Assembly (NCBI RefSeq): GCF_903994045.1
Contig: NZ_CAJEWD010000008.1
Span: 849,843 to 913,842, forward strand
DNA length: 64,000 nucleotides
Direction: 5' to 3'
Source of the DNA: Jeotgalicoccus meleagridis
GTDB taxonomy: Bacteria; Bacillota; Bacilli; Staphylococcales; Salinicoccaceae
In this document: positions 18,504 to 27,267 of the stretch, piece after piece
How the letters are laid out: each line of letters opens with the position of its first letter
How positions within the stretch are numbered: position 1 is the stretch's first letter
Notes under the pieces: generated by a model
Database searches by the model: none
What the model saw: the letters and a program-made list of their open reading frames with translations, nothing else
What the model was told of the DNA's origin: nothing
Made by a program: the position numbers and the translations under genes

Positions 18504-19380
18504 AACCGAGTTCCCCCATTTCATAAGTGAATATCTCCTCTAAAGTTAAGGGTAAAATATCATACATTAAAGGATGATACTTGGTCACTTTTTCCTCAAT
18601 TTTAGAAATATCCCCTTTAATGATACAAGTAATTATGCGTCCTCTTTGGCTTGAGTGCACAACGTTCAATTGTTTATAAAAATCATCATCAGGTAGTGTT
18701 TTAAAAGCAATTTGTAACTTACAATGATTACCTCTAATATCAGATAAATCCTGATTAAATAATAACTTCCCTTGATGCATGATAGATACTGAATCACATA
18801 AGTCTTCCATCTCTCTTAGATTATGACTTGATGCAATCACTGTCATACCATGATTCGCAATATCCTGCATCATAATATTTTTAACTTGTTTTCTAATAAT
18901 AGGATCAAGACCATCAAATGGTTCATCGAGGAGCATAACCTTCGGTCTTGCTGCAAAGGCTAAGATAAAGGAAGCTTGTCTTTTCATCCCTTTTGACAAT
19001 TGTGATAACTGAACATCAGGTGACAAACCAAAATGCTTAGATAACTGATTAAAACGCTCTGTTGACCAATTGCTGTACATAGATTGATAAAGTTTGGCCA
19101 TCTTTTTTAAAGACGAGCCTCTAAAGAAAAAGGGAATGTCATGCAAAAATACGACATCTTTCTTCACTTCGGGTGACTCATAAATATTCTTACCATCATA
19201 AGTTACCATGCCTTGGTCCGCCTTGTAGATACCCGACATAATTTTCATTAAAGTCGTCTTCCCTGCACCATTTGAACCCAATAAACCATGGACTGTTGCT
19301 GGTTTAATTTCAAGATTTATATTATCAGTAGCAAGCACTTTACCAAATTCCTTACTTGTAGCATCAACAACAACCTTCAT
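18475..19380 (-). CDS. ABC exporter ATP-binding protein (YtrB/PmtA-like)
   Basis: ATPase of 301 residues. Walker A GSNGAGKTT is near residue 36, the Q-loop region follows, the signature LSKGMKRQ is near 128 (a K replaces the usual second G), Walker B is VMLLDEPFDGLD, and the H-loop is SSHN. The start at MKVVV has GAGGAGG upstream and overlaps the GntR stop by 17 nt. It pairs with the overlapping downstream permease to form an exporter repressed by the GntR protein. Confidence 0.85.
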   Translation of the reverse strand: MKVVVDATSKEFGKVLATDNINLEIKPATVHGLLGSNGAGKTTLMKIMSGIYKADQGMVTYDGKNIYESPEVKKDVVFLHDIPFFFRGSSLKKMAKLYQSMYSNWSTERFNQLSKHFGLSPDVQLSQLSKGMKRQASFILAFAARPKVMLLDEPFDGLDPIIRKQVKNIMMQDIANHGMTVIASSHNLREMEDLCDSVSIMHQGKLLFNQDLSDIRGNHCKLQIAFKTLPDDDFYKQLNVVHSSQRGRIITCIIKGDISKIEEKVTKYHPLMYDILPLTLEEIFTYEMGELGYEISNIIVE

Positions 19381-19750
19381 CTTTCTCCTCCTCACTATGT
19401 CCTTTTAATAAAGTCTTTATTTCTGAAACTGGTACCTCTAAAAATACGAGTTCTTCAACTCTTTCTACAATTTCTTCTTTTAAGATAGCTACTCTTTCTT
19501 GATTCATTTGACCTTTTACTTCATTCACAAAACTTCCTTTACCAGGTAGTGAATAGATAAAACCTTGTCTTTCTAATTCCCTATAAGCTTTTTGAATAGT
19601 GTTTGGGTTAATTGTTAACTCTTGTGCTAGGATTCTGACAGAAGGAATTCGATCGTCCTTTTGTAAGACACCTTTGATTATCTCTGTTTTGATATTCTCA
19701 ATAATTTGTTCATATATTGGCAATCGGCTTGTCAGGTCAATATCAAGCAT
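19364..19750 (-). CDS. GntR family repressor, YtrA/PmtR subfamily
   Basis: Short GntR regulator of 128 residues. The N-terminal winged helix has the recognition segment LAQELTINPNTIQKAYRELE, and only a small C-terminal tail follows, ending in CC. This is the YtrA type, which lacks a ligand domain. The start at 19750 is set by GGAGG 6 nt upstream; the longer reading frame would run into the promoter. It is the first gene of the exporter operon, and a perfect inverted repeat covers its promoter, so it should repress its own operon. Inducers of relatives are membrane-active or cell-wall compounds. Confidence 0.85.
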   Translation of the reverse strand: MLDIDLTSRLPIYEQIIENIKTEIIKGVLQKDDRIPSVRILAQELTINPNTIQKAYRELERQGFIYSLPGKGSFVNEVKGQMNQERVAILKEEIVERVEELVFLEVPVSEIKTLLKGHSEEEKDEGCC

Positions 19751-19770
19751 AAGGCACCTCCGTCCTCCAA

Positions 19771-19813
19771 CTGTATTAATTATAATAATACAGTTAATAC
19801 AGTAAGCGGTCAA
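19771..19813 (-). promoter_or_regulatory. Exporter promoter with GntR operator
   Basis: On the minus strand TTGACC (19808-19813), a 17-nt spacer and TATTAT (19785-19790). An inverted repeat with 8-bp perfect arms CTGTATTA/TAATACAG (19771-19793) covers the -10 box, and a further half site TAATACAG lies just upstream. This fits autorepression by the YtrA-type GntR protein. Confidence 0.68.
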
Positions 19814-19943
19814 TAATTTTATATGTTCAACTTTTTAAGATAGCTTCTTGCATTCTAAAGCTAGTTTATATATTATGTAGTTAATAATATTTATACAATA
19901 TATAGTATAATAATTAGAGTTTTAATATATAAGGGGGACTTAT

Positions 19944-20948
19944 ATGCATTTCCAAGGTAGAAGCTTTTTATCGATTACAGATTTTTCTAAAGCAGAAATA
20001 GAATATTTAATTGATTTTTCGATCCATTTAAAAAAACTTAAAAAGAACAAAATTCCTCATCAGTATTTAAAAGGACAAAATATTGCACTCTTATTCGAAA
20101 AAAGTTCAACGAGAACAAGATCAGCTTTTACAGTCGCTTTAAACGACCTCGGTGCCAATCCTGAGTTTTTAGGGCAGAATGATATTCAACTTGGAAATAA
20201 AGAGACAACAGCAGATACGGCAAAAATTCTTGGCAGTATGTTCGATGGCATAGAATACCGTGGATTTAGTCAAGGAACTATAGAAACCCTAGCTGAACAT
20301 GCAGGCGTTCCAGTGTGGAATGGCTTAACAGATGAATGGCATCCAACACAAATGATTGGGGACTTTATGACGATTAAAGAGCACTTTGGTTACTTAGAAG
20401 GGTTGAAGCTTGTTTATATTGGAGATGGTCGTAATAATGTTGCGAATTCACTCTTAGTTACAGCGAGTTTACTCGGCGTTCATATCACTATCGCAGCACC
20501 AGAGTCACTCATGCCAGATGAAGAATATATAGAGATTGCTAAATCTTACGCTAAGGAGTCAGGTTCAGAGATCGTTTTGACAGACGAGTCGGATATCGCA
20601 GTTAAAGATGCAAACATCGTTTATACAGATGTGTGGATTTCTATGGGAGAAGAAAAAGATGCTGAGAAAAGATTAGAATTACTTGAAGACTATCAAGTAA
20701 ATGAAGCACTTTTAGAAAATGTCGATGATAATTTTATTTTCATGCACTGTCTACCTGCTTTTCATAATACAGAGACAAGCTTTAGTCAGAAGATAAAAGA
20801 TAAATGTGGCATTACGGAAATGGAAGTCACAGAAGATGTCTTTAACGCCCCTTTTGCAAAACAATTCCAACAAGGCGAAAATCGCATGCATTCAATCAAA
20901 GCGATTGTAGCTGCGACAAATGGTAATCTGTTTATCCCGGAAATGTAG
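19944..20948 (+). CDS. arcB: Ornithine carbamoyltransferase (catabolic type)
   Basis: Transfers a carbamoyl group between carbamoyl phosphate and ornithine/citrulline in the cytoplasm. The 334-residue chain carries the carbamoyl phosphate motif SSTRTR near residue 54, DEWHPTQ near 132, the ornithine-loop region and the catalytic HCLPAFH near 270. The segments [11 protein letters not shown] and [10 protein letters not shown] resemble ArcB of arginine deiminase operons, but arcA, arcC and arcD are absent here. It may act with the arginase at the right end. GGGGG lies before the ATG. No ordinary terminator follows; the first 51-nt repeat array does. Confidence 0.9.
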   Translation: MHFQGRSFLSITDFSKAEIEYLIDFSIHLKKLKKNKIPHQYLKGQNIALLFEKSSTRTRSAFTVALNDLGANPEFLGQNDIQLGNKETTADTAKILGSMFDGIEYRGFSQGTIETLAEHAGVPVWNGLTDEWHPTQMIGDFMTIKEHFGYLEGLKLVYIGDGRNNVANSLLVTASLLGVHITIAAPESLMPDEEYIEIAKSYAKESGSEIVLTDESDIAVKDANIVYTDVWISMGEEKDAEKRLELLEDYQVNEALLENVDDNFIFMHCLPAFHNTETSFSQKIKDKCGITEMEVTEDVFNAPFAKQFQQGENRMHSIKAIVAATNGNLFIPEM

Positions 20949-20983
20949 ATGGAGGGTTGATTGAGGCGAATGGGCTTGGGCAT

Positions 20984-21122
20984 GTCTATTCGGCGTTATT
21001 TTTGAGATGCTGAATAGACTTTTTAGCTTACTTTGTCTATTCGGCGCTATTTTTGACATGCTGAATAGACTTTTTAGCTTGTTTTGTCTATTCAGCATCA
21101 TTTCTGACATGCCCAATGGAAT
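20984..21122 (+). repeat. 51-nt tandem repeat array 1 (three units)
   Basis: Three inverted-repeat units start at 20984, 21035 and 21086, exactly 51 nt apart. The first two have arms GTCTATTCGGC/GCTGAATAGAC (one G-U pair) around a loop that includes TTTTTGA, and each is followed at once by TTTTTAGC. The third keeps the left arm GTCTATTC, but its right side ends CAATGGAA, the arm type of array 2 at 38.4 kb. The array begins about 35 nt after the ornithine carbamoyltransferase stop and reads in the same direction. The units look like serial intrinsic terminators. Confidence 0.85.
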
Positions 21123-21162
21123 TTTCAGCTGAGAAACTCATTATCACAAGATAAAACTACAC

Positions 21163-21301
21163 TATACAGATTAAAAATTATTACATAAGATTGTGGATTT
21201 GATGAGATTGATCACGACTTATCTTTGTCCTCATCACTTTTGGTGATAAGTGCTGGGTTTTGACATGACTTATCACCAAAAACATCAAATCAATCTGTAT
21301 A
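21163..21301. repeat. 139-nt foldback related to the 51-nt repeats
   Basis: Nested inverted repeats: outer TATACAGATT/AATCTGTATA (21163-21172, 21292-21301), middle GATTTGATG/CATCAAATC (21196-21204, 21283-21291), and an inner perfect 14-bp stem TTTTGGTGATAAGT/ACTTATCACCAAAA (21238-21251, 21268-21281). The inner loop contains TTTTGACATG, the loop motif of the 51-nt units, but the arms differ. The right arm segment ACTTATCACCAA also occurs after array 2 at 38684-38695. Confidence 0.75.
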
Positions 21302-21334
21302 CAGTACACAATACGCAATATACAACATACAAAA

Positions 21335-21367
21335 AGCTCGACAATCTTAACTTAAGATTGTCGAGCT
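21335..21367 (-). terminator. Terminator after the SDR gene
   Basis: Perfect stem AGCTCGACAATCTTAA/TTAAGATTGTCGAGCT, followed on the minus strand by five T. It ends the minus-strand transcript opposite array 1. Confidence 0.88.
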
Positions 21368-21374
21368 GATTTAT

Positions 21375-22148
21375 TTACCACGCGTGGCCACTGCCACCAT
21401 CGATATTAACTGCTGTACCACTGACGTAAGAGGCGAGATCTGAACAAAGGAAGGTAATCACATTGGCCGCTTCAGCTGTGTCACCGATTCGTCCGAGTGG
21501 AATATTACCCGCACTTTTCTCAGAATACTCTTCCCAACTTAAGTCTGGAGCTTGGTTTTTCCAGCGTTTTTCAATTTGATTACTGCGAATTAGACCGATA
21601 CAAACAGCATTGACTCGGATATTATATTTCCCTAAATCCTTACTCATCGCTTTAGTTAAGGCAAGTCCTGCACTTCTTGATACAGTTGTTGGTAAGGAGT
21701 TCGCCTGAGGTGTTTTACCCATCACTGCGGTCAAGTTTAAAATTGCACCGCCATTTTCTTTTAAATATGGTAAAGCAGCTTTAGACATCTTCACTGCTGA
21801 CATTACTTTTAAGTCGATATCATCTTCCCAGTCTGGAATGTCTATATCTTCAAAACTTTTAGCAAAAGAGCTTCCTGCATTGTTGACTAAGACATCTAAA
21901 CGCCCAAATTTTTCAACTGCTCTTTCGACAATTTTCTCAGCTGCATTTTTCTCCGTAATATCTTGTACAATATAAGCGACATCTCCATGAGCACTTATTT
22001 CTTCAGCTGCTTTTTTAAGCGCGTCCTCACCTCTTGCCACAAGTAGAACTTTCGCACCTAATTTAACCATTTGCTCTGCTGTTTCTCTACCTATACCCTT
22101 GCTTGATCCGGTAATTACTGCAACTTTTCCTTGATAATTAAAGTCCAT
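21375..22148 (-). CDS. Short-chain dehydrogenase-like protein with atypical active site
   Basis: Rossmann-fold SDR of 257 residues. The cofactor motif TGSSKGIG (13-20) and the NNAG motif (89-92) are intact, as is the C-terminal GTAVNIDGG. The catalytic triad is not: where classical SDRs have Ser, Tyr and Lys, the aligned positions read Ala 141, Thr 154 and Arg 158 (segment PTTVSRSAG). Other SDR subgroups also lack the Tyr and Lys, so this may be a binding or structural protein or use another mechanism. It lies 22 nt after the YebC-like gene in the same direction. Confidence 0.8.
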   Translation of the reverse strand: MDFNYQGKVAVITGSSKGIGRETAEQMVKLGAKVLLVARGEDALKKAAEEISAHGDVAYIVQDITEKNAAEKIVERAVEKFGRLDVLVNNAGSSFAKSFEDIDIPDWEDDIDLKVMSAVKMSKAALPYLKENGGAILNLTAVMGKTPQANSLPTTVSRSAGLALTKAMSKDLGKYNIRVNAVCIGLIRSNQIEKRWKNQAPDLSWEEYSEKSAGNIPLGRIGDTAEAANVITFLCSDLASYVSGTAVNIDGGSGHAW

Positions 22149-22170
22149 AATGTTCCCCTTTCAAGTAGTT

Positions 22171-22887
22171 TTACGATAAATTCACATTGTGGAAGACATT
22201 AGAAACATCTTCAAGATCTTCTAAAACATCCACTAATCTTTCAAATTGCTCGAGATCTTCATCACTTAAGCTAACTTCATTTTGAGCAATCATGGCAAGT
22301 TCTGCAACTTTATAGTCTTCAATACCCATATTATCTAGCACACTTTTTATATCGTTGTAGGCTTGAGGCTCACCGTAAACAACGGTCAAACCATTTTCTG
22401 TCGTCACGTCTTTAACATCAACTTCCTTTTCCATTAGTTCCATCAAGACGGTTTCTTCATCATAGCCTTCAAAGACAAATACAGACACACTATCAAACAT
22501 ATAGCTAACAGCACCACTCACACCCATGTTACCGCCATTTTTACCAAAAGCCGCTCTCACTTCTGATACGGTACGGTTAACATTGTTAGTTAAGGCATCC
22601 ACGATGAGCATGGAACCGCTCGGACCAAATCCTTCGTAGCGAAGTTCGTCAAATGATTCATCGTCACTACCTTTTGCCTTATCAATCGCCTTATCGATAA
22701 TGTGTTTAGGTACTGAATATGTTTTCGCACGTTCTAAGACTACTTTAAGTGCTTGGTTAGCCTCAGGATCAGGTTCTCCTTTTTTGGCTGCTACATAAAT
22801 TTCTCTGCCAAATTTAGCATAAATCCGACTCGTATTTTGATCTTTTTGTGCTTTTTTCTCTTTGATATTATTCCATTTTCTTCCCAT
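22171..22887 (-). CDS. YebC/PmpR family DNA- or ribosome-associated protein
   Basis: Protein of 238 residues of the YebC/TACO1 family. It starts with [13 protein letters not shown], the YeeN-type variant of the family N-terminus, and has the conserved RYEGFGPSG segment near residue 83 and [13 protein letters not shown] near 115. Members act as transcription regulators or help ribosomes through proline-rich stretches. It is followed by the SDR gene and preceded by an NAD-binding protein gene on the same strand. Confidence 0.88.
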   Translation of the reverse strand: MGRKWNNIKEKKAQKDQNTSRIYAKFGREIYVAAKKGEPDPEANQALKVVLERAKTYSVPKHIIDKAIDKAKGSDDESFDELRYEGFGPSGSMLIVDALTNNVNRTVSEVRAAFGKNGGNMGVSGAVSYMFDSVSVFVFEGYDEETVLMELMEKEVDVKDVTTENGLTVVYGEPQAYNDIKSVLDNMGIEDYKVAELAMIAQNEVSLSDEDLEQFERLVDVLEDLEDVSNVFHNVNLS

Positions 22888-22899
22888 AATCCATCTTCC

Positions 22900-23808
22900 T
22901 TATTTCTTAGAGTTTGTCCGCTTTTCAGGCACAGTTTTATTGATAATCATTTCTACTTGATAAATTCTGCTGACCAAGCCGTGGATTGGTGCTTGAGTTA
23001 AGCGATAAATTGGCCACGGCAGTGAAGGTGTAAAATCATGTAAAGCCATGATAAATTCATCTTCATCTGGTAGCTTTCTAAATTCAAAACGCTGAGGTTT
23101 ACCGTTTGTTTTCTTACTGAGACTACCACCAGTAATTTCAAAAATAACGATATCCTCTTCTGATAGCTCTTTCTTAAATTCTAAAATCAAGATTGGCTCA
23201 GGTCTATCCAATAAGTACATATATACTTTTTGATCTTTTATCACCGTATTTACTACATTATAAACGATGTCATCTAACCAGCCAAAATAGTACCAAGCAA
23301 TATCTTCTAAAGACCATCCCGTTGGTATTGGAGCGCGTTGGATACTTCTAACACTATTATAATCCTTCATCTTGTAATTGAGGTTTTTACCATAGCGCTT
23401 AATCGGCGTTTCAGTTTGTCTGACTACCGTGCCATAAGCCCCTAAGACAGATAAAATTCTACCATCTGACAATTCATCTTTTATATAAATGATTTGTTCG
23501 ACATCATTGAACTTACTTGCCCTTGCGATATTATCAGCAATAAGTAAATATAGATCATTAAACTTACCTTGTGTGAGTCGATTTAATCTCATAATTGGGT
23601 CTTCAAAGAAGATGACTGTGTCGATATCATTTAGCGCATCTTCTACCTCAGGAAGAATAAAGAGATCTTTTTGGATAAACTCAATATCTTCTTGAACATC
23701 TTCTGTGCCAGTAGAAAAACAATATAGCTCACATGTGCCTTTTAGTTCTTCATAAAGATGTTCACCAATTCTGCCATGGATTCCCATGAGTAATACTTTC
23801 TTTTTCAT
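22900..23808 (-). CDS. NAD(P)-binding epimerase-like protein
   Basis: Protein of 302 residues that opens with KKVLLMGIHGRIGEHL, a Rossmann motif of the atypical SDR/epimerase type. The rest lacks a recognisable YxxxK motif, so catalysis is uncertain. The ATG at 23808 is preferred to one 18 nt upstream because GGGGAAGTGAG precedes it. It sits 12 nt before the YebC-like gene and 21 nt after an MFS gene, all co-directional. I do not recognise a specific function. Confidence 0.55.
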   Translation of the reverse strand: MKKKVLLMGIHGRIGEHLYEELKGTCELYCFSTGTEDVQEDIEFIQKDLFILPEVEDALNDIDTVIFFEDPIMRLNRLTQGKFNDLYLLIADNIARASKFNDVEQIIYIKDELSDGRILSVLGAYGTVVRQTETPIKRYGKNLNYKMKDYNSVRSIQRAPIPTGWSLEDIAWYYFGWLDDIVYNVVNTVIKDQKVYMYLLDRPEPILILEFKKELSEEDIVIFEITGGSLSKKTNGKPQRFEFRKLPDEDEFIMALHDFTPSLPWPIYRLTQAPIHGLVSRIYQVEMIINKTVPEKRTNSKK

Positions 23809-23829
23809 GTGCTCACTTCCCCACATAGT

Positions 23830-24969
23830 TTATACCCATTTTGCTCTAACAAAAAGCATGAGTCCTAACATTAATAAGGTCACAAAACCTATTCCAAAAA
23901 AAGGTAGACCAAATGCGGTCGTGAAATAGCCTGCTAAGGTCGAACCTGCTACAGATCCTAGAGAAAAGTAGGAGTAGAATATGCCATTAGCCTTACCTCT
24001 CTCATGCATTTCAGAAGACTCTGCAATAATTTTGTTCATCGATGGGAAGGTCAAAGCAAAGCCAAGTCCATATATTACCATGACTACAAATATACCTAAG
24101 GCAGAAGGAACGATTTGAATCGTAATCATACTAATACTTAGTACCAAAATACCTAAAGCAACTAAAGCTTCACTCTTATAATTAGTATAGATTCGATTAA
24201 TAGGCGTTAGAAAGACCACAATTGCCGTAATACCAAAGACACTTAGCATCATGCCTGTTGCTGATGATTCAAGACCAAGTAAATCGGTTTTTATCGGCAA
24301 ACCAAAAGCCAAGGTGCCTTGTGCAACCATCAAAGTAAATGATGAAATATAAGCCACATTTAGTGATGGTCTTAATAATAATTCTTTAAAAGCAGTTTGA
24401 CTGTGATGACCTCTACTATCATCTGTTGTACTTTCTTTAATTGCGAAGAAGACTAGTAGTGTACCAACTACATAGGTCACTGAAAGTATATAATATACCA
24501 TTTCATAGCTCATTGTAGAGGAGATTATACCGCCTGTTGCAGGGCCTAAAATTGCAGCAGTCCCTATAGCTGCACCGGTTAGAGCCATAGATTTACCAAT
24601 TGCTGACTTTCTAGACACATCTCCGACTAAACTAAAGGCCGCTGGTGTTAAAATCCCGCTCGAAAAGCCATGTAAGGCACGCACCACTAAAAGAATAGGA
24701 ATAGACGGTGTCATTGTGTAGATTAAAACAAAGAAGATTTGTAGAAACATACCGACTAGTAAAGTATTTTTGCGTCCATATTTATCCGATAAAAAACCGC
24801 CTGCCATATTCCCCACCATATTGAATAGGGAGTACATCGCAACCACTATGCCTGCCATAAACTCGGATGCTCCGAGTTCTAAAGCGAAGGGCGTTACGAT
24901 TGGTAGTTGAATAAATAGATCTAAAAAGCAGATAACGACGACTATAAATAAGATTGTTTTTGATTTCAT
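23830..24969 (-). CDS. MFS transporter (DHA1-like)
   Basis: Major facilitator of 379 residues with 12 helices. The classic loop motif after helix 2 reads GGFLSDKYGRKNTLL near residue 58, and GAAIGTAAILGPATGGI in helix 5 resembles motif C of drug-proton antiporters. It is therefore probably an exporter, but its substrate cannot be told from sequence. It is the first gene of a probable four-gene run with the epimerase-like, YebC-like and SDR genes. Confidence 0.8.
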   Translation of the reverse strand: MKSKTILFIVVVICFLDLFIQLPIVTPFALELGASEFMAGIVVAMYSLFNMVGNMAGGFLSDKYGRKNTLLVGMFLQIFFVLIYTMTPSIPILLVVRALHGFSSGILTPAAFSLVGDVSRKSAIGKSMALTGAAIGTAAILGPATGGIISSTMSYEMVYYILSVTYVVGTLLVFFAIKESTTDDSRGHHSQTAFKELLLRPSLNVAYISSFTLMVAQGTLAFGLPIKTDLLGLESSATGMMLSVFGITAIVVFLTPINRIYTNYKSEALVALGILVLSISMITIQIVPSALGIFVVMVIYGLGFALTFPSMNKIIAESSEMHERGKANGIFYSYFSLGSVAGSTLAGYFTTAFGLPFFGIGFVTLLMLGLMLFVRAKWV

Positions 24970-25022
24970 TTAATTTCCCTCTAACTATTACATATTGCCA
25001 TCTAAACAATTATAAACAAAAA

Positions 25023-25054
25023 AAGACAAAGTCGCACGTGTACGACTTTGTCTT
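25023..25054 (-). terminator. Terminator after the dicarboxylate symporter gene
   Basis: Stem AAGACAAAGTCG/CGACTTTGTCTT with an 8-nt loop, followed on the minus strand by a T-rich tract. Confidence 0.85.
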
Positions 25055-25060
25055 AAGTGA

Positions 25061-26263
25061 TTATTCACTATCAACTTGGTTTTTGTTCAATTTTTGTTCA
25101 TATGCATCGATAACAGCCGCAACCGCACCATCACCAGTAACATTGGTTGCAGTTCCAAAGCTATCCTGTGCAACATATAAAGCAATCATGAAAGCAACAG
25201 CCGCTTCATTAAAGCCAAGGTTAGTCATAAGCACACCACTTGCGGCCATAATTGCACCACCTGGAACACCTGGTGCTGCAATCATAACGACACCAAGTAG
25301 TAAGATAACAACTAGCATTTCCCAAAGACCAGGCATATCGTAACCTGGAAGTATCGTCATTACAGCGATTGAACAGCTGACAATTGTAATTGTAGAACCA
25401 GATAAATGGATGGTTGCACATAAAGGAATTACAAAGTCTGCAATTTTATTTCTAATTCCATTTGTTTTAGTACGCTCTAAAGTCACTGGAATCGTTGCTG
25501 CAGATGACATTGTTCCAAGCGCTGTAAAGTATGCTGGTAGCATATTTTTTAACATCGCAAATGGATTTTTCTTAATAAGTGAACCTGCCACAGTATACTG
25601 TACAAGTAACCAAACCCAGTGCATGATAATTGCTACGAGCAGCACAACTCCAAATACTTTTAAGGTATCAAAGACTGTACCTGTTGCTGCCATACCTGCG
25701 AATACACCTGCAATGTAGAAAGGTAATATTCTAATAATTACTTTTTCAATGACAAATTCAGTGATATCTTTCCCTTGATCAAAGAATTTTATCATGAGTT
25801 CAAGTTTAAGCATATTCATGACAATACCGACGACAAATGCGAGTACTAATGCCGGTAGAATATCGATAATTGCTGGTAGTTCAAACTCAATAAATGGTGA
25901 GAGCGCACTGCCCTCTTCAGGTACTGAAGACCCTTCTGTAATACGTGGCATAATAAATGATGCTACGGCATATGCCATAAGTCCTGCACCTAAAGTTGAA
26001 ACATAAGCCACACCGAGTGTTGCACCAACAACTTTTCCTGATCCCGTACCAATTTGAGATATCCCTGATGCAATAAAGAATAAAATAATAAACGGTATTG
26101 TGAAGAAGATAAATGCACCTAAAATTGATTCAAGTGTAACAAACAATCTTACGATAAATTCCATGATTGCGCCTGTCGTTCCTTCTGGACCAACTAGATA
26201 GTATAATCCACCAACAATTATACCGACGACAATACCAGCAATCAGTTTCGCTAATAGCTTCAC
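25061..26263 (-). CDS. Dicarboxylate/amino acid:cation symporter
   Basis: Sodium- or proton-coupled symporter of the DAACS family (GltP, GltT, SstT group), 400 residues. It shows eight helices and two re-entrant loops. The hairpin-1 serine-rich motif reads GTMSSAATIPVT near residue 245, and the next conserved segment is IVPLCATIHLSG-like (VIPLCATIHLSGS). The C-terminal region carries the substrate- and cation-binding DSFGTATNVTGDG. Substrates of the family are glutamate, aspartate, serine/threonine or C4-dicarboxylates. It is monocistronic by its spacing. Confidence 0.88.
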   Translation of the reverse strand: MKLLAKLIAGIVVGIIVGGLYYLVGPEGTTGAIMEFIVRLFVTLESILGAFIFFTIPFIILFFIASGISQIGTGSGKVVGATLGVAYVSTLGAGLMAYAVASFIMPRITEGSSVPEEGSALSPFIEFELPAIIDILPALVLAFVVGIVMNMLKLELMIKFFDQGKDITEFVIEKVIIRILPFYIAGVFAGMAATGTVFDTLKVFGVVLLVAIIMHWVWLLVQYTVAGSLIKKNPFAMLKNMLPAYFTALGTMSSAATIPVTLERTKTNGIRNKIADFVIPLCATIHLSGSTITIVSCSIAVMTILPGYDMPGLWEMLVVILLLGVVMIAAPGVPGGAIMAASGVLMTNLGFNEAAVAFMIALYVAQDSFGTATNVTGDGAVAAVIDAYEQKLNKNQVDSE

Positions 26264-26318
26264 TTGTAAATCCCCCTAAAGTTTAATTATAGCCCTTTGA
26301 ACTTGTTTATAATTCTTC

Positions 26319-26822
26319 TTAAAAAACGATTTCGTAAGCGACGTACCAATCATCTAAGTTGTCATCTAGGTTGAGTTGCCCCTTAAATTCAAAACCTAAT
26401 TTCTCAAACAAGTATTGCATTGGTTTATTTTCTAAGGATGTGTCAGTATGTATACCAAGATAACCTCGCTCTTTACCCACATCTATAATCCCTTGGATGA
26501 TTTTTTGAGCAAGCCCTTGCCCTTGAAAATTAGGACTGATGGCTAACCTATGTGTGGCTAGACAATCAATTCTTGCCAGTTCCCATGGAATATCATCATA
26601 GGCATAAGCATGATTCTCATCAGCTACAATACATCCTTTGATTACGCTCTCTTCTTCATAAACATAAAGAGAGCCATTTTTAACATCATTTAAAAAGACC
26701 TCAGCCGTAGGATAATCAGCGCCCCACTGATAATTTCCAGCTTTGTGCATTGCAGGGATGACGCTTTTCACAATTTCCATTACCCTATCCACATCATCGC
26801 TTTTTGCTAATCTAAGTGTCAT
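26319..26822 (-). CDS. GNAT family N-acetyltransferase
   Basis: Acetyl-CoA-dependent transferase of 167 residues. The acetyl-CoA loop reads ISPNFQGQGLAQKII (Q/RxxGxG/A type, near residue 95), followed by the conserved NKPMQYLFEKLGFEF motif in the last strand and helix. The substrate is unknown. GAGGGATG precedes the ATG, and the gene stands alone between the symporter and a divergent small membrane gene. Confidence 0.82.
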   Translation of the reverse strand: MTLRLAKSDDVDRVMEIVKSVIPAMHKAGNYQWGADYPTAEVFLNDVKNGSLYVYEEESVIKGCIVADENHAYAYDDIPWELARIDCLATHRLAISPNFQGQGLAQKIIQGIIDVGKERGYLGIHTDTSLENKPMQYLFEKLGFEFKGQLNLDDNLDDWYVAYEIVF

Positions 26823-26931
26823 AATACATCCCTCGTTTATCTATTAAATAATTAAATTCGCTCAAGTGCTATGCATTTAATTATACATTGTTGTATACTA
26901 ATTAAAAGACTAAAATGTAAGGGGTTTTATA

Positions 26932-27213
26932 ATGTTCAAATTTGACAAGAACACAGTACCGTATCACATCTCAAATCTAGTGTTCTATGTATTAACACTT
27001 GTCGCTGTAGGTTTAATTTATTACTTTGCTTTCCTACCACCTTTACTCGAAGTAACATCTGATGAATTCTTTGCAAACTTCGGTTTACGTCAAGCTGGTG
27101 GTACTGCATTCTTCTTGGTACTTGTTATCGTACCTATTTTACTTTTAATTGGAATCGTCTATCACTTATTTAGACTAATCAAACCAGTAGACAAGACAGC
27201 AGCTAACAACTAA
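26932..27213 (+). CDS. Small two-helix membrane protein
   Basis: Predicted protein of 93 residues with membrane helices at about 15-36 and 57-80 and a short polar loop containing FGLRQAGG. AAGGGG lies 7 nt before the ATG, and a strong terminator follows, so it is a single-gene unit. I do not recognise a family; codon use looks native. Confidence 0.6.
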   Translation: MFKFDKNTVPYHISNLVFYVLTLVAVGLIYYFAFLPPLLEVTSDEFFANFGLRQAGGTAFFLVLVIVPILLLIGIVYHLFRLIKPVDKTAANN

Positions 27214-27233
27214 AATCCATGGGGATGGATGAG

Positions 27234-27267
27234 CACCCAGGAAATCACTTCCTGGGTGTCCTTTTAT
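27234..27267. terminator. Terminator between the small membrane gene and the DsbA-like gene
   Basis: Stem CACCCAGGAA/TTCCTGGGTG with a 5-nt loop, followed on the plus strand by CCTTTTATTT. It lies between convergent genes. Confidence 0.85.

Noticed and set aside
20892..21116. Minus-strand open frame across array 1
   Set aside because: Same by-product of the 51-nt period. It overlaps the arcB end antisense and lacks a start signal.
20984..21122. CRISPR-like array
   Set aside because: The units are contiguous 51-nt repeats with no unique spacers of constant length, and no cas gene is in the window.
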